Shown here piece by piece: positions 13,860 to 28,089 of a stretch of DNA of 64,000 bases. The notes under the pieces are model-generated. The model was given only the letters and a program-made list of their open reading frames with translations. It was not told the DNA's origin and ran no database searches. The stretch's first letter is position 1; every line of letters begins with the position of its first letter. Both the position numbers and the translations under genes were made by a program. The stretch is from Pratylenchus scribneri (taxonomy: Eukaryota > Nematoda > Chromadorea > Rhabditida > Pratylenchidae): assembly GCA_030063045.1 (NCBI GenBank), contig JAQSEB010000018.1, forward strand, positions 1 to 64,000, in the 5' to 3' direction.

Positions 13860-16800
13860 TGCCGCAAAATCATTTAGAATTATTTTTATGAGTCTAAAAA
13901 TTAATCATAAATAGTTTAGCGAATGCCGCAAATTGACTAAGATATATTTTTATGAGTCTAAAAATTAATCTTAAATAGTTTAACGGATACCGCAAAATCA
14001 TTTAGAATTATTTTTATGAGTCTAAAAATTAATCTTAAATTATTTAGCGGATGCCGCAAAATCATTTAGAATTATTTTTATGAGTCTAAAAATTAATCTT
14101 AATTGGTTTAGCGGATGCCGCAAAATCATTTAGAATTATTTTTATGAGTCTAAAAATTAATCTTAAATTATTTAGCGGATGCCGCAAAATTATTTAGAAT
14201 TATTTTTATGAGTCTAAAAATTAATCTTAAATTATTTAGCGGATACCGCAAAATCATTTAGAATTATTTTTATGAGTCTAAAAATTAATCTTAAATTATT
14301 TAGCGGACGCCGCAAAATCATTTAGAATTTTTTTATGAGTCTAAAAATTAATCTTAAATTATTTAGCGGATGCCGCAAAATCATTTAGAATTATTTTTAT
14401 GAGTTTAAAAATTAATCTTAAATTATTTAGCGGATGCCGCAAAATCATTTAGAATTATTTTTATGAGTCTAAAAATTAATCTTAATTGGTTTAGCGGATG
14501 CCGCAAAATTATTTAGAATTATTTTTATGAGTCTAAAAATTAATCTTAAATTGTTTAGCGGATGCCGCAAAATCATTTAGAATTATTTTTATGAGTCTAA
14601 AAATTAATCTTAAATTGTTTAGCGGATGCCGCAAAATCATTTAGAATTATTTTTATGAGTCTAAAAATTAATCTTAATTGGTTTAGCGGATGCCGCAAAA
14701 TCATTTAGAATTATTTTTATGAGTCTAAAAATTAATCATAAATAGTTTAGCGAATGCCGCAAATTGACTAAGATATATTTTTATGAGTCTAAAAATTAAT
14801 CTTAAATAGTTTAACGGATACCGCAAAATCATTTAGAATTATTTTTATGAGTCTAAAAATTAATCTTAAATTATTTAGCGGATGCCGCAAAATCATTTAG
14901 AATTATTTTTATGAGTCTAAAAATTAATCTTAATTGGTTTAGCGGATGCCGCAAAATCATTTAGAATTATTTTTATGAGTCTAAAAATTAATCTTAAATT
15001 ATTTAGCGGATGCCGCAAAATCATTTAGAATTATTTTTATGAGTCTAAAAATTAATCTTAAATAGTTTAGCGGATGCCGCAAATTGACTAAGATATATTT
15101 TTATGAGTCTAAAAATTAATCTTAAATTGTTTAGCGGATGCCGCAAAATCATTTAGAATTATTTTTATGAGTCTAAAAATTAATCTTAAATTATTTAGCG
15201 GATGCCGCAAAATCATTTAGAATTATTTTTATGAGTCTAAAAATTAATCTTAAATTATTTAGCGGATGCCGCAAAATCATTTAGAATTATTTTTATGAGT
15301 CTAAAAATTAATCTTAAATTATTTAGCGGATGCCGCAAATTGACTAAGATATATTTTTATGAGTCTAAAAATTAATCTTAATTAGTTTAGCGGATGCCGC
15401 AAAATCATTTAGAATTATTTTTATGAGTCTAAAAATTAATCTTAATTGGTTTAGCGGATGCCGCAAAATCATTTAGAATTATTTTTATGAGTCTAAAAAT
15501 TAATCTTAAATTGTTTAGCGGATGCCGCAAAATCATTTAGAATTATTTTTATGAGTCTAAAAATTAATCTTAAATTGTTTAGCGGATGCCGCAAAATCAT
15601 TTAGAATTATTTTTATGAGTCTAAAAATTAATCTTAATTGGTTTAGCGGATGCCGCAAAATCATTTAGAATTATTTTTATGAGTCTAAAAATTAATCATA
15701 AATAGTTTAGCGAATGCCGCAAATTGACTAAGATATATTTTTATGAGTCTAAAAATTAATCTTAAATAGTTTAACGGATACCGCAAAATCATTTAGAATT
15801 ATTTTTATGAGTCTAAAAATTAATCTTAAATTATTTAGCGGATGCCGCAAAATCATTTAGAATTATTTTTATGAGTCTAAAAATTAATCTTAATTGGTTT
15901 AGCGGATGCCGCAAAATCATTTAGAATTATTTTTATGAGTCTAAAAATTAATCTTAAATTATTTAGCGGATGCCGCAAAATTATTTAGAATTATTTTTAT
16001 GAGTCTAAAAATTAATCTTAAATTATTTAGCGGATACCGCAAAATCATTTAGAATTATTTTTATGAGTCTAAAAATTAATCTTAAATTATTTAGCGGATG
16101 CCGCAAAATCATTTAGAATTTTTTTATGAGTCTAAAAATTAATCTTAAATTATTTAGCGGATGCCGCAAAATCATTTAGAATTATTTTTATGAGTTTAAA
16201 AATTAATCTTAAATTATTTAGCGGATGCCGCAAAATCATTTAGAATTATTTTTATGAGTCTAAAAATTAATCTTAAATAGTTTAGCGGATGCCGCAAATT
16301 GACTAAGATATATTTTTATGAGTCTAAAAATTAATCTTAAATTGTTTAGCGGATGCCGCAAAATCATTTAGAATTATTTTTATGTCTAAAAATTAATCTT
16401 AATTGGTTTAGCGGATGCCGCAAATTGACTAAGATATATTTTTATGAGTCTAAAAATTAATCTTAAATTGTTTAGCGGATGCCGCAAAATCATTTAGAAT
16501 TATTTTTATGAGTCTAAAAATTAATCTTAAATAGTTTAACTGATGCCGCAAAATCATTTAGAATTATTTTTATGAGTCTAAAAATTAATCTTAAATTATT
16601 TAGCGGATGCCGCAAAATCATTTAGAATTTTTTTATGAGTCTAAAAATTAATCTTAAATTATTTAGCGGATGCCGCAAAATCATTTAGAATTATTTTTAT
16701 GAGTTTAAAAATTAATCTTAAATTATTTAGCGGATGCCGAAAAATCATTTAGAATTATTTTTATGAGTCTAAAAATTAATCTTAAATAGTTTAGCGGATG

Positions 16801-17450
16801 CCGCAAATTGACTAAGATATATTTTTATGAGTCTAAAAATTAATCTTAAATTGTTTAGCGGATGCCGCAAAATCATTTAGAATTATTTTTATGAGTCTAA
16901 AAATTAATCTTAAATTATTTAGCGGATGCCGCAAAATCATTTAGAATTATTTTTATGAGTCTAAAAATTAATCTTAAATTATTTAGCGGATGCCGCAAAA
17001 TCATTTAGAATTATTTTTATGAGTCTAAAAATTAATCTTAAATTATTTAGCGGATGCCGCAAATTGACTAAGATATATTTTTATGAGTCTAAAAATTAAT
17101 CTTAATTAGTTTAGCGGATGCCGCAAAATCATTTAGAATTATTTTTATGAGTCTAAAAATTAATCTTAATTGGTTTAGCGGATGCCGCAAAATCATTTAG
17201 AATTATTTTTATGAGTCTAAAAATTAATCTTAAATTGTTTAGCGAATGCCGCAAAATCATTTAGAATTATTTTTATGAGTCTAAAAATTAATCTTAAATT
17301 GTTTAGCGGATGCCGCAAAATCATTTAGAATTATTTTTATGAGTCTAAAAATTAATCTTAATTGGTTTAGCGGATGCCGCAAAATCATTTAGAATTATTT
17401 TTATGAGTCTAAAAATTAATCATAAATAGTTTAGCGAATGCCGCAAATTG
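13860..17450. repeat. Satellite block carrying the CATAAATAG / GCGAATGCC marker, four copies
   Basis: A distinctive pair of linked variants, ATCATAAATAGTTTAGCGAATGCC, recurs near 13906, 14737, 15697 and 17421 and is each time followed by a type B unit and then a TTTAACGGATACC junction. The spacings are 831, 960 and 1,724 bp, close to 13, 15 and 27 units. This is a ladder of nested block duplications with unit gain or loss between copies. Confidence 0.8.
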
Positions 17451-17709
17451 ACTAAGATATATTTTTATGAGTCTAAAAATTAATCTTAAATAGTTTAACG
17501 GATACCGCAAAATCATTTAGAATTATTTTTATGAGTCTAAAAATTAATCTTAAATTATTTAGCGGATGCCGCAAAATCATTTAGAATTATTTTTATGAGT
17601 CTAAAAATTAATCTTAATTGGTTTAGCGGATGCCGCAAAATCATTTAGAATTATTTTTATGAGTCTAAAAATTAATCTTAAATTATTTAGCGGATGCCGC
17701 AAAATTATT

Positions 17710-20700
17710 TAGAATTATTTTTATGAGTCTAAAAATTAATCTTAAATTATTTAGCGGATACCGCAAAATCATTTAGAATTATTTTTATGAGTCTAAAAAT
17801 TAATCTTAAATTATTTAGCGGATGCCGCAAAATCATTTAGAATTTTTTTATGAGTCTAAAAATTAATCTTAAATTATTTAGCGGATGCCGCAAAATCATT
17901 TAGAATTATTTTTATGAGTTTAAAAATTAATCTTAAATTATTTAGCGGATGCCGCAAAATCATTTAGAATTATTTTTATGAGTCTAAAAATTAATCTTAA
18001 ATAGTTTAGCGGATGCCGCAAATTGACTAAGATATATTTTTATGAGTCTAAAAATTAATCTTAAATTGTTTAGCGGATGCCGCAAAATCATTTAGAATTA
18101 TTTTTATGTCTAAAAATTAATCTTAATTGGTTTAGCGGATGCCGCAAATTGACTAAGATATATTTTTATGAGTCTAAAAATTAATCTTAAATTGTTTAGC
18201 GGATGCCGCAAAATCATTTAGAATTATTTTTATGAGTCTAAAAATTAATCTTAAATAGTTTAACTGATGCCGCAAAATCATTTAGAATTATTTTTATGAG
18301 TCTAAAAATTAATTTAATTAGTTTAGCGGATGCCGCAAAATCATTTAGAATTATTTTTATGAGTCTAAAAATTAATCTTAATTGGTTAAGTGGATGCCGC
18401 AAAATCATTTAGAATTATTTTTATGAGTCTAAAAATTAATCTTAAATAGTTTAGCGGATGCCGCAAATTGACTAAGATATATTTTTATGAGTCTAAAAAT
18501 TAATCTTAATTAGTTTAGCGGATGCCGCAAAATCATTTAGAATTATTTTTATGAGACTAAAAATTAATCTTAAATAGTTTAGCGGATGCCGCAAAATCAT
18601 TTAGAATTATTTTTATGAGTCTAAAAATTAATCTTAATTAGTTTAGCGGATGCCGCAAATTGACTAAGATATATTTTTATGAGTCTAAAAATTAATCTTA
18701 ATTAGTTTAGCGGATGCCGCAAAATCATTTAGAATTATTTTTATGTCTAAAAATTAATCTTAATTGATTTAGCGGATGCCGCAAAATCATTTAGAATTAT
18801 TTTTATGAGTCTAAAAATTAATCTTAAATAGTTTAGCGGATGCCGCAAATTGACTAAGATATATTTTTATGAGTCTAAAAATTAATCTTAAATTGTTTAG
18901 CGGATGCCGAAAAATCATTTAGAATTATTTTTATGAGTCTAAAAATTAATCTTAAATTGTTTAGCGGATGCCGCAAAATCATTTAGAATTATTTTTATGA
19001 GTCTAAAAATTAATCTTAAATTATTTAGCGGATGCCGCAAAATCATTTAGAATTATTTTTATGAGTCTAAAAATTAATCTTAATTTATTTAGCGGATGCC
19101 GCAAATTGACTAAGATATATTTTTATGAGTCTAAAAATTAATCTTAATTAGTTTAGCGGATGCCGCAAAATCATTTAGAATTATTTTTATGAGTCTAAAA
19201 ATTAATCTTAATTGGTTTAGCGGATGCCGCAAAATCATTTAGAATTATTTTTATGAGTCTAAAAATTAATCTTAAATTGTTTAGCGGATGCCGCAAAATC
19301 ATTTAGAATTATTTTTATGAGTCTAAAAATTAATCTTAAATTGTTTAGCGGATGCCGCAAAATCATTTAGAATTATTTTTATGAGTCTAAAAATTAATCT
19401 TAATTGGTTTAGCGGATGCCGCAAATTGACTAAGATATATTTTTATGAGTCTAAAAATTAATCTTAAATTGTTTAGCGGATGCCGAAAAATCATTTAGAA
19501 TTATTTTTATGAGTCTAAAAATTAATCTTAAATAGTTTAGCTGATGCCGCAAAATCATTTAGAATTATTTTTATGAGTCTAAAAATTAATTTAATTGGTT
19601 TAGCGGATGCCGCAAAATCATTTAGAATTATTTTTATGAGTCTAAAAATTAATCTTAAATTATTTAGCGGATGCCGCAAAATCATTTAGAATTATTTTTA
19701 TGAGTCTAAAAATTAATTTAATTGGTTTAGCGGATGCCGCAAAATCATTTAGAATTATTTTTATGAGTCTAAAAATTAATCTTAAATTATTTAGCGGATG
19801 CCGCAAAATCATTTAGAATTATTTTTATGAGTCTAAAAATTAATCTTAAATTATTTAGCGGATGCCGCAAAATCATTTAGAATTTTTTTATGAGTCTAAA
19901 AATTAATCTTAAATTATTTAGCGGATGCCGCAAAATCATTTAGAATTATTTTTATGAGTTTAAAAATTAATCTTAAATTATTTAGCGGATGCCGCAAAAT
20001 CATTTAGAATTATTTTTATGAGTCTAAAAATTAATCTTAAATAGTTTAGCGGATGCCGCAAATTGACTAAGATATATTTTTATGAGTCTAAAAATTAATC
20101 TTAAATTGTTTAGCGGATGCCGCAAAATCATTTAGAATTATTTTTATGTCTAAAAATTAATCTTAATTGGTTTAGCGGATGCCGCAAATTGACTAAGATA
20201 TATTTTTATGAGTCTAAAAATTAATCTTAAATTGTTTAGCGGATGCCGCAAAATCATTTAGAATTATTTTTATGAGTCTAAAAATTAATCTTAAATAGTT
20301 TAGCTGATGCCGCAAAATCATTTAGAATTATTTTTATGAGTCTAAAAATTAATTTAATTAGTTTAGCGGATGCCGCAAAATCATTTAGAATTATTTTTAT
20401 GAGTCTAAAAATTAATCTTAATTGGTTTAGCGGATGCCGCAAAATCATTTAGAATTATTTTTATGAGTCTAAAAATTAATCTTAAATAGTTTAGCGGATG
20501 CCGCAAATTGACTAAGATATATTTTTATGAGTCTAAAAATTAATCTTAATTAGTTTAGCGGATGCCGCAAAATCATTTAGAATTATTTTTATGAGTCTAA
20601 AAATTAATCTTAAATAGTTTAGCGGATGCCGCAAAATCATTTAGAATTATTTTTATGAGTCTAAAAATTAATCTTAATTAGTTTAGCGGATGCCGCAAAT

Positions 20701-23700
20701 TGACTAAGATATATTTTTATGAGTCTAAAAATTAATCTTAATTAGTTTAGCGGATGCCGCAAAATCATTTGGAATTATTTTTATGTCTAAAAATTAATCT
20801 TAATTGATTTAGCGGATGCCGCAAAATCATTTAGAATTATTTTTATGAGTCTAAAAATTAATCTTAAATAGTTTAGCGGATGCCGCAAATTGACTAAGAT
20901 ATATTTTTATGAGTCTAAAAATTAATCTTAAATTGTTTAGCGGATGCCGAAAAATCATTTAGAATTATTTTTATGAGTCTAAAAATTAATCTTAAATTGT
21001 TTAGCGGATGCCGCAAAATCATTTAGAATTATTTTTATGAGTCTAAAAATTAATCTTAAATTGTTTAGCGGATGCCGCAAAATCATTTAGAATTATTTTT
21101 ATGAGTCTAAAAATTAATCTTAATTGGTTTAGCGGATGCCGCAAAATCATTTAGAATTATTTTTATGAGTCTAAAAATTAATCTTAAATAGTTTAGCGGA
21201 TGCCGCAAAATCATTTAGAATTATTTTTATGAGTCTAAAAATTAATCTTAAATAGTTTAGCGGATGCCGCAAAATCATTTAGAATTATTTTTATGAGTCT
21301 AAAAATTAATCTTAAATTATTTAGCGGATGCCGCAAAATCATTTAGAATTATTTTTATGAGTCTAAAAATTAATCTTAAATTATTTAGCGGATGCCGCAA
21401 AATCATTTAGAATTATTTTTATGAGTCTAAAAATTAATCTTAAATTATTTAGCGGATGCCGCAAAATCATTTAGAATTATTTTTATGAGTCTAAAAATTA
21501 ATCTTAAATAGTTTAGCGGATGCCGCAAAATCATTTAGAATTATTTTTATGAGTCTAAAAATTAATCTTAATTGGTTTAGCGGATGCCGCAAAATCATTT
21601 AGAATTATTTTTATGAGTCTAAAAATTAATCTTAATTGGTTTAGCGGATGCCGCAAAATCATTTAGAATTATTTTTATGAGTCTAAAAATTAATCTTAAT
21701 TGGTTTAGCGGATGCCGCAAAATCATTTAGAATTATTTTTATGAGTCTAAAAATTAATCTTAAATTATTTAGCGGATGCCGCAAAATCATTTAGAATTAT
21801 TTTTATGAGTCTAAAAATTAATCTTAATTGGTTTAGCGGATACCGCAAAATCATTTAGAATTATTTTTATGAGTCTAAAAATTAATCTTAAATTATTTAG
21901 CGGATGCCGCAAAATCATTTAGAATTTTTTTATGAGTCTAAAAATTATTCTTAAATTATTTAGCGGATGCCGCAAAATCATTTAGAATTATTTTTATGAG
22001 TCTAAAAAATCTTAAATTATTTAGCGGATGCCGCAAAATCATTTAGAATTATTTTTATGAGTCTAAAAATTAATCTTAAATAGTTTAGCGGATGCCGCAA
22101 ATTGACTAAGATATATTTTTATGAGTCTAAAAATTAATCTTAAATTGTTTAGCGGATGCCGCAAAATCATTTAGAATTATTTTTATGAGTCTAAAAATTA
22201 ATCTTAAATAGTTTAGCTGATGCCGCAAAATTATTTAGAATTATTTTTATGAGTCTAAAAATTAATTTAATTAGTTTAGCGGATGCCGCAAAATCATTTA
22301 GAATTATTTTTATGAGTCTAAAAATTAATCTTAATTGGTTTAGCGGATGCCGCAAAATCATTTAGAATTATTTTTATGAGTCTAAAAATTAATCTTAAAT
22401 TATTTAGCGGATACCGCAAAATCATTTAGAATTATTTTTATGAGTCTAAAAATTAATCTTAAATTATTTAGCGGATGCCGCAAAATCATTTAGAATTTTT
22501 TTATGAGTCTAAAAATTAATCTTAAATTATTTAGCGGATGCCGCAAAATCATTTAGAATTATTTTTATGAGTTTAAAAATTAATCTTAAATTATTTAGCG
22601 GATGCCGCAAAATCATTTAGAATTATTTTTATGAGTCTAAAAATTAATCTTAAATAGTTTAGCGGATGCCGCAAATTGACTAAGATATATTTTTATGAGT
22701 CTAAAAATTAATCTTAAATTGTTTAGCGGATGCCGCAAAATCATTTAGAATTATTTTTATGTCTAAAAATTAATCTTAATTGGTTTAGCGGATGCCGCAA
22801 ATTGACTAAGATATATTTTTATGAGTCTAAAAATTAATCTTAAATTGTTTAGCGGATGCCGCAAAATCATTTAGAATTATTTTTATGAGTCTAAAAATTA
22901 ATCTTAAATAGTTTAACTGATGCCGCAAAATCATTTAGAATTATTTTTATGAGTCTAAAAATTAATTTAATTAGTTTAGCGGATGCCGCAAAATCATTTA
23001 GAATTATTTTTATGAGTCTAAAAATTAATCTTAATTGGTTAAGTGGATGCCGCAAAATCATTTAGAATTATTTTTATGAGTCTAAAAATTAATCTTAAAT
23101 AGTTTAGCGGATGCCGCAAATTGACTAAGATATATTTTTATGAGTCTAAAAATTAATCTTAATTAGTTTAGCGGATGCCGCAAAATCATTTAGAATTATT
23201 TTTATGAGACTAAAAATTAATCTTAAATAGTTTAGCGGATGCCGCAAAATCATTTAGAATTATTTTTATGAGTCTAAAAATTAATCTTAATTAGTTTAGC
23301 GGATGCCGCAAATTGACTAAGATATATTTTTATGAGTCTAAAAATTAATCTTAATTAGTTTAGCGGATGCCGCAAAATCATTTAGAATTATTTTTATGTC
23401 TAAAAATTAATCTTAATTGATTTAGCGGATGCCGCAAAATCATTTAGAATTATTTTTATGAGTCTAAAAATTAATCTTAAATAGTTTAGCGGATGCCGCA
23501 AATTGACTAAGATATATTTTTATGAGTCTAAAAATTAATCTTAAATTGTTTAGCGGATGCCGAAAAATCATTTAGAATTATTTTTATGAGTCTAAAAATT
23601 AATCTTAAATTGTTTAGCGGATGCCGCAAAATCATTTAGAATTATTTTTATGAGTCTAAAAATTAATCTTAAATTATTTAGCGGATGCCGCAAAATCATT

Positions 23701-26700
23701 TAGAATTATTTTTATGAGTCTAAAAATTAATCTTAATTTATTTAGCGGATGCCGCAAATTGACTAAGATATATTTTTATGAGTCTAAAAATTAATCTTAA
23801 TTAGTTTAGCGGATGCCGCAAAATCATTTAGAATTATTTTTATGAGTCTAAAAATTAATCTTAATTGGTTTAGCGGATGCCGCAAAATCATTTAGAATTA
23901 TTTTTATGAGTCTAAAAATTAATCTTAAATTGTTTAGCGGATGCCGCAAAATCATTTAGAATTATTTTTATGAGTCTAAAAATTAATCTTAAATTGTTTA
24001 GCGGATGCCGCAAAATCATTTAGAATTATTTTTATGAGTCTAAAAATTAATCTTAATTGGTTTAGCGGATGCCGCAAATTGACTAAGATATATTTTTATG
24101 AGTCTAAAAATTAATCTTAAATTGTTTAGCGGATGCCGAAAAATCATTTAGAATTATTTTTATGAGTCTAAAAATTAATCTTAAATAGTTTAGCTGATGC
24201 CGCAAAATCATTTAGAATTATTTTTATGAGTCTAAAAATTAATTTAATTGGTTTAGCGGATGCCGCAAAATCATTTAGAATTATTTTTATGAGTCTAAAA
24301 ATTAATCTTAAATTATTTAGCGGATGCCGCAAAATCATTTAGAATTATTTTTATGAGTCTAAAAATTAATTTAATTGGTTTAGCGGATGCCGCAAAATCA
24401 TTTAGAATTATTTTTATGAGTCTAAAAATTAATCTTAAATTATTTAGCGGATGCCGCAAAATCATTTAGAATTATTTTTATGAGTCTAAAAATTAATCTT
24501 AAATTATTTAGCGGATGCCGCAAAATCATTTAGAATTTTTTTATGAGTCTAAAAATTAATCTTAAATTATTTAGCGGATGCCGCAAAATCATTTAGAATT
24601 ATTTTTATGAGTTTAAAAATTAATCTTAAATTATTTAGCGGATGCCGCAAAATCATTTAGAATTATTTTTATGAGTCTAAAAATTAATCTTAAATAGTTT
24701 AGCGGATGCCGCAAATTGACTAAGATATATTTTTATGAGTCTAAAAATTAATCTTAAATTGTTTAGCGGATGCCGCAAAATCATTTAGAATTATTTTTAT
24801 GTCTAAAAATTAATCTTAATTGGTTTAGCGGATGCCGCAAAATCATTTAGAATTATTTTTATGAGTCTAAAAATTAATCTTAAATTGTTTAGCGGATGCC
24901 GCAAAATCATTTAGAATTATTTTTATGAGTCTAAAAATTAATCTTAAATAGTTTAGCTGATGCCGCAAAATCATTTAGAATTATTTTTATGAGTCTAAAA
25001 ATTAATTTAATTAGTTTAGCGGATGCCGCAAAATCATTTAGAATTATTTTTATGAGTCTAAAAATTAATCTTAATTGGTTTAGCGGATGCCGCAAAATCA
25101 TTTAGAATTATTTTTATGAGTCTAAAAATTAATCTTAAATAGTTTAGCGGATGCCGCAAATTGACTAAGATATATTTTTATGAGTCTAAAAATTAATCTT
25201 AATTAGTTTAGCGGATGCCGCAAAATCATTTAGAATTATTTTTATGAGTCTAAAAATTAATCTTAAATAGTTTAGCGGATGCCGCAAAATCATTTAGAAT
25301 TATTTTTATGAGTCTAAAAATTAATCTTAATTAGTTTAGCGGATGCCGCAAATTGACTAAGATATATTTTTATGAGTCTAAAAATTAATCTTAATTAGTT
25401 TAGCGGATGCCGCAAAATCATTTGGAATTATTTTTATGTCTAAAAATTAATCTTAATTGATTTAGCGGATGCCGCAAAATCATTTAGAATTATTTTTATG
25501 AGTCTAAAAATTAATCTTAAATAGTTTAGCGGATGCCGCAAATTGACTAAGATATATTTTTATGAGTCTAAAAATTAATCTTAAATTGTTTAGCGGATGC
25601 CGAAAAATCATTTAGAATTATTTTTATGAGTCTAAAAATTAATCTTAAATTATTTAGCGGATGCCGAAAAATCATTTAGAATTATTTTTATGAGTCTAAA
25701 AATTAATCTTAAATTGTTTAGCGGATGCCGCAAAATCATTTAGAATTATTTTTATGAGTCTAAAAATTAATCTTAAATTGTTTAGCGGATGCCGCAAAAT
25801 CATTTAGAATTATTTTTATGAGTCTAAAAATTAATCTTAAATTGTTTAGCGGATGCCGCAAAATCATTTAGAATTATTTTTATGAGTCTAAAAATTAATC
25901 TTAAATTGTTTAGCGGATGCCGCAAAATCATTTAGAATTATTTTTATGAGTCTAAAAATTAATCTTAATTGGTTTAGCGGATGCCGCAAAATCATTTAGA
26001 ATTATTTTTATGAGTCTAAAAATTAATCTTAAATAGTTTAGCGGATGCCGCAAAATCATTTAGAATTATTTTTATGAGTCTAAAAATTAATCTTAAATAG
26101 TTTAGCGGATGCCGCAAAATCATTTAGAATTATTTTTATGAGTCTAAAAATTAATCTTAAATTATTTAGCGGATGCCGCAAAATCATTTAGAATTATTTT
26201 TATGAGTCTAAAAATTAATCTTAAATTATTTAGCGGATGCCGCAAAATCATTTAGAATTATTTTTATGAGTCTAAAAATTAATCTTAAATTATTTAGCGG
26301 ATGCCGCAAAATCATTTAGAATTATTTTTATGAGTCTAAAAATTAATCTTAAATAGTTTAGCGGATGCCGCAAAATCATTTAGAATTATTTTTATGAGTC
26401 TAAAAATTAATCTTAATTGGTTTAGCGGATGCCGCAAAATCATTTAGAATTATTTTTATGAGTCTAAAAATTAATCTTAATTGGTTTAGCGGATGCCGCA
26501 AAATCATTTAGAATTATTTTTATGAGTCTAAAAATTAATCTTAATTGGTTTAGCGGATGCCGCAAAATCATTTAGAATTATTTTTATGAGTCTAAAAATT
26601 AATCTTAAATTATTTAGCGGATGCCGCAAAATCATTTAGAATTATTTTTATGAGTCTAAAAATTAATCTTAATTGGTTTAGCGGATACCGCAAAATCATT

Positions 26701-27207
26701 TAGAATTATTTTTATGAGTCTAAAAATTAATCTTAAATTATTTAGCGGATGCCGCAAAATCATTTAGAATTTTTTTATGAGTCTAAAAATTATTCTTAAA
26801 TTATTTAGCGGATGCCGCAAAATCATTTAGAATTATTTTTATGAGTCTAAAAAATCTTAAATTATTTAGCGGATGCCGCAAAATCATTTAGAATTATTTT
26901 TATGAGTCTAAAAATTAATCTTAAATAGTTTAGCGGATGCCGCAAATTGACTAAGATATATTTTTATGAGTCTAAAAATTAATCTTAAATTGTTTAGCGG
27001 ATGCCGCAAAATCATTTAGAATTATTTTTATGAGTCTAAAAATTAATCTTAAATAGTTTAGCTGATGCCGCAAAATTATTTAGAATTATTTTTATGAGTC
27101 TAAAAATTAATTTAATTAGTTTAGCGGATGCCGCAAAATCATTTAGAATTATTTTTATGAGTCTAAAAATTAATCTTAATTGGTTTAGCGGATGCCGCAA
27201 AATCATT
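17710..27207. repeat. 4,653-bp tandem duplication inside the satellite, with a 3-unit insertion
   Basis: Five independent private variants recur at an offset of exactly 4,653 bp: GATACC at 17758/22411, TTTTTTTATG at 17841/22494, TTTAACTGATG at 18261/22914, TTAAGTGG at 18385/23038 and ATGAGACTA at 18551/23204. A sixth, TTTGGAATTA, is at 20771/25424. Beyond about 20950 the offset becomes 4,845 bp (for example CTAAAAAATC at 22001/26846). The second copy has therefore gained 192 bp, which is exactly three units. The duplicated block is about 4.65 kb. Confidence 0.87.
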
Positions 27208-28089
27208 TAGAATTATTTTTATGAGTCTAAAAATTAATCTTAAATAGTTTAGCGGATGCCGCAAATTGACTAAGATATATTTTTATGAGTCTAAAAATTA
27301 ATCTTAATTAGTTTAGCGGATGCCGCAAAATCATTTAGAATTATTTTTATGAGTCTAAAAATTAATCTTAAATAGTTTAGCGGATGCCGCAAATTGACTA
27401 AGATTTATTTTTATGAGTCTAAAAATTAATCTTAATTAGTTTAGCGGATGCCGCAAATTGACTAAGATTTATTTTTATGAGTCTAAAAATTAATCTTAAT
27501 TAGTTTAGCGGATGCCGCAAAATCATTTAGAATTATTTTTATGTCTAAAAATTAATCTTAATTGATTTAGCGGATGCCGCAAAATCATTTAGAATTATTT
27601 TTATGAGTCTAAAAATTAATCTTAAATAGTTTAGCGGATGCCGCAAATTGACTAAGATATATTTTTATGAGTCTAAAAATTAATCTTAAATTGTTTAGCG
27701 GATGCCGAAAAATCATTTAGAATTATTTTTATGAGTCTAAAAATTAATCTTAAATAGTTTAGCTGATGCCGCAAAATCATTTAGAATTATTTTTATGAGT
27801 CTAAAAATTAATTTAATTGGTTTAGCGGATGCCGCAAAATCATTTAGAATTATTTTTATGAGTCTAAAAATTAATCTTAAATTATTTAGCGGATGCCGCA
27901 AAATCATTTAGAATTATTTTTATGAGTCTAAAAATTAATTTAATTGGTTTAGCGGATGCCGCAAAATCATTTAGAATTATTTTTATGAGTCTAAAAATTA
28001 ATCTTAAATAGTTTAGCGGATGCCGCAAATTGACTAAGATATATTTTTATGAGTCTAAAAATTAATCTTAAATTGTTTAGCGGATGCCG

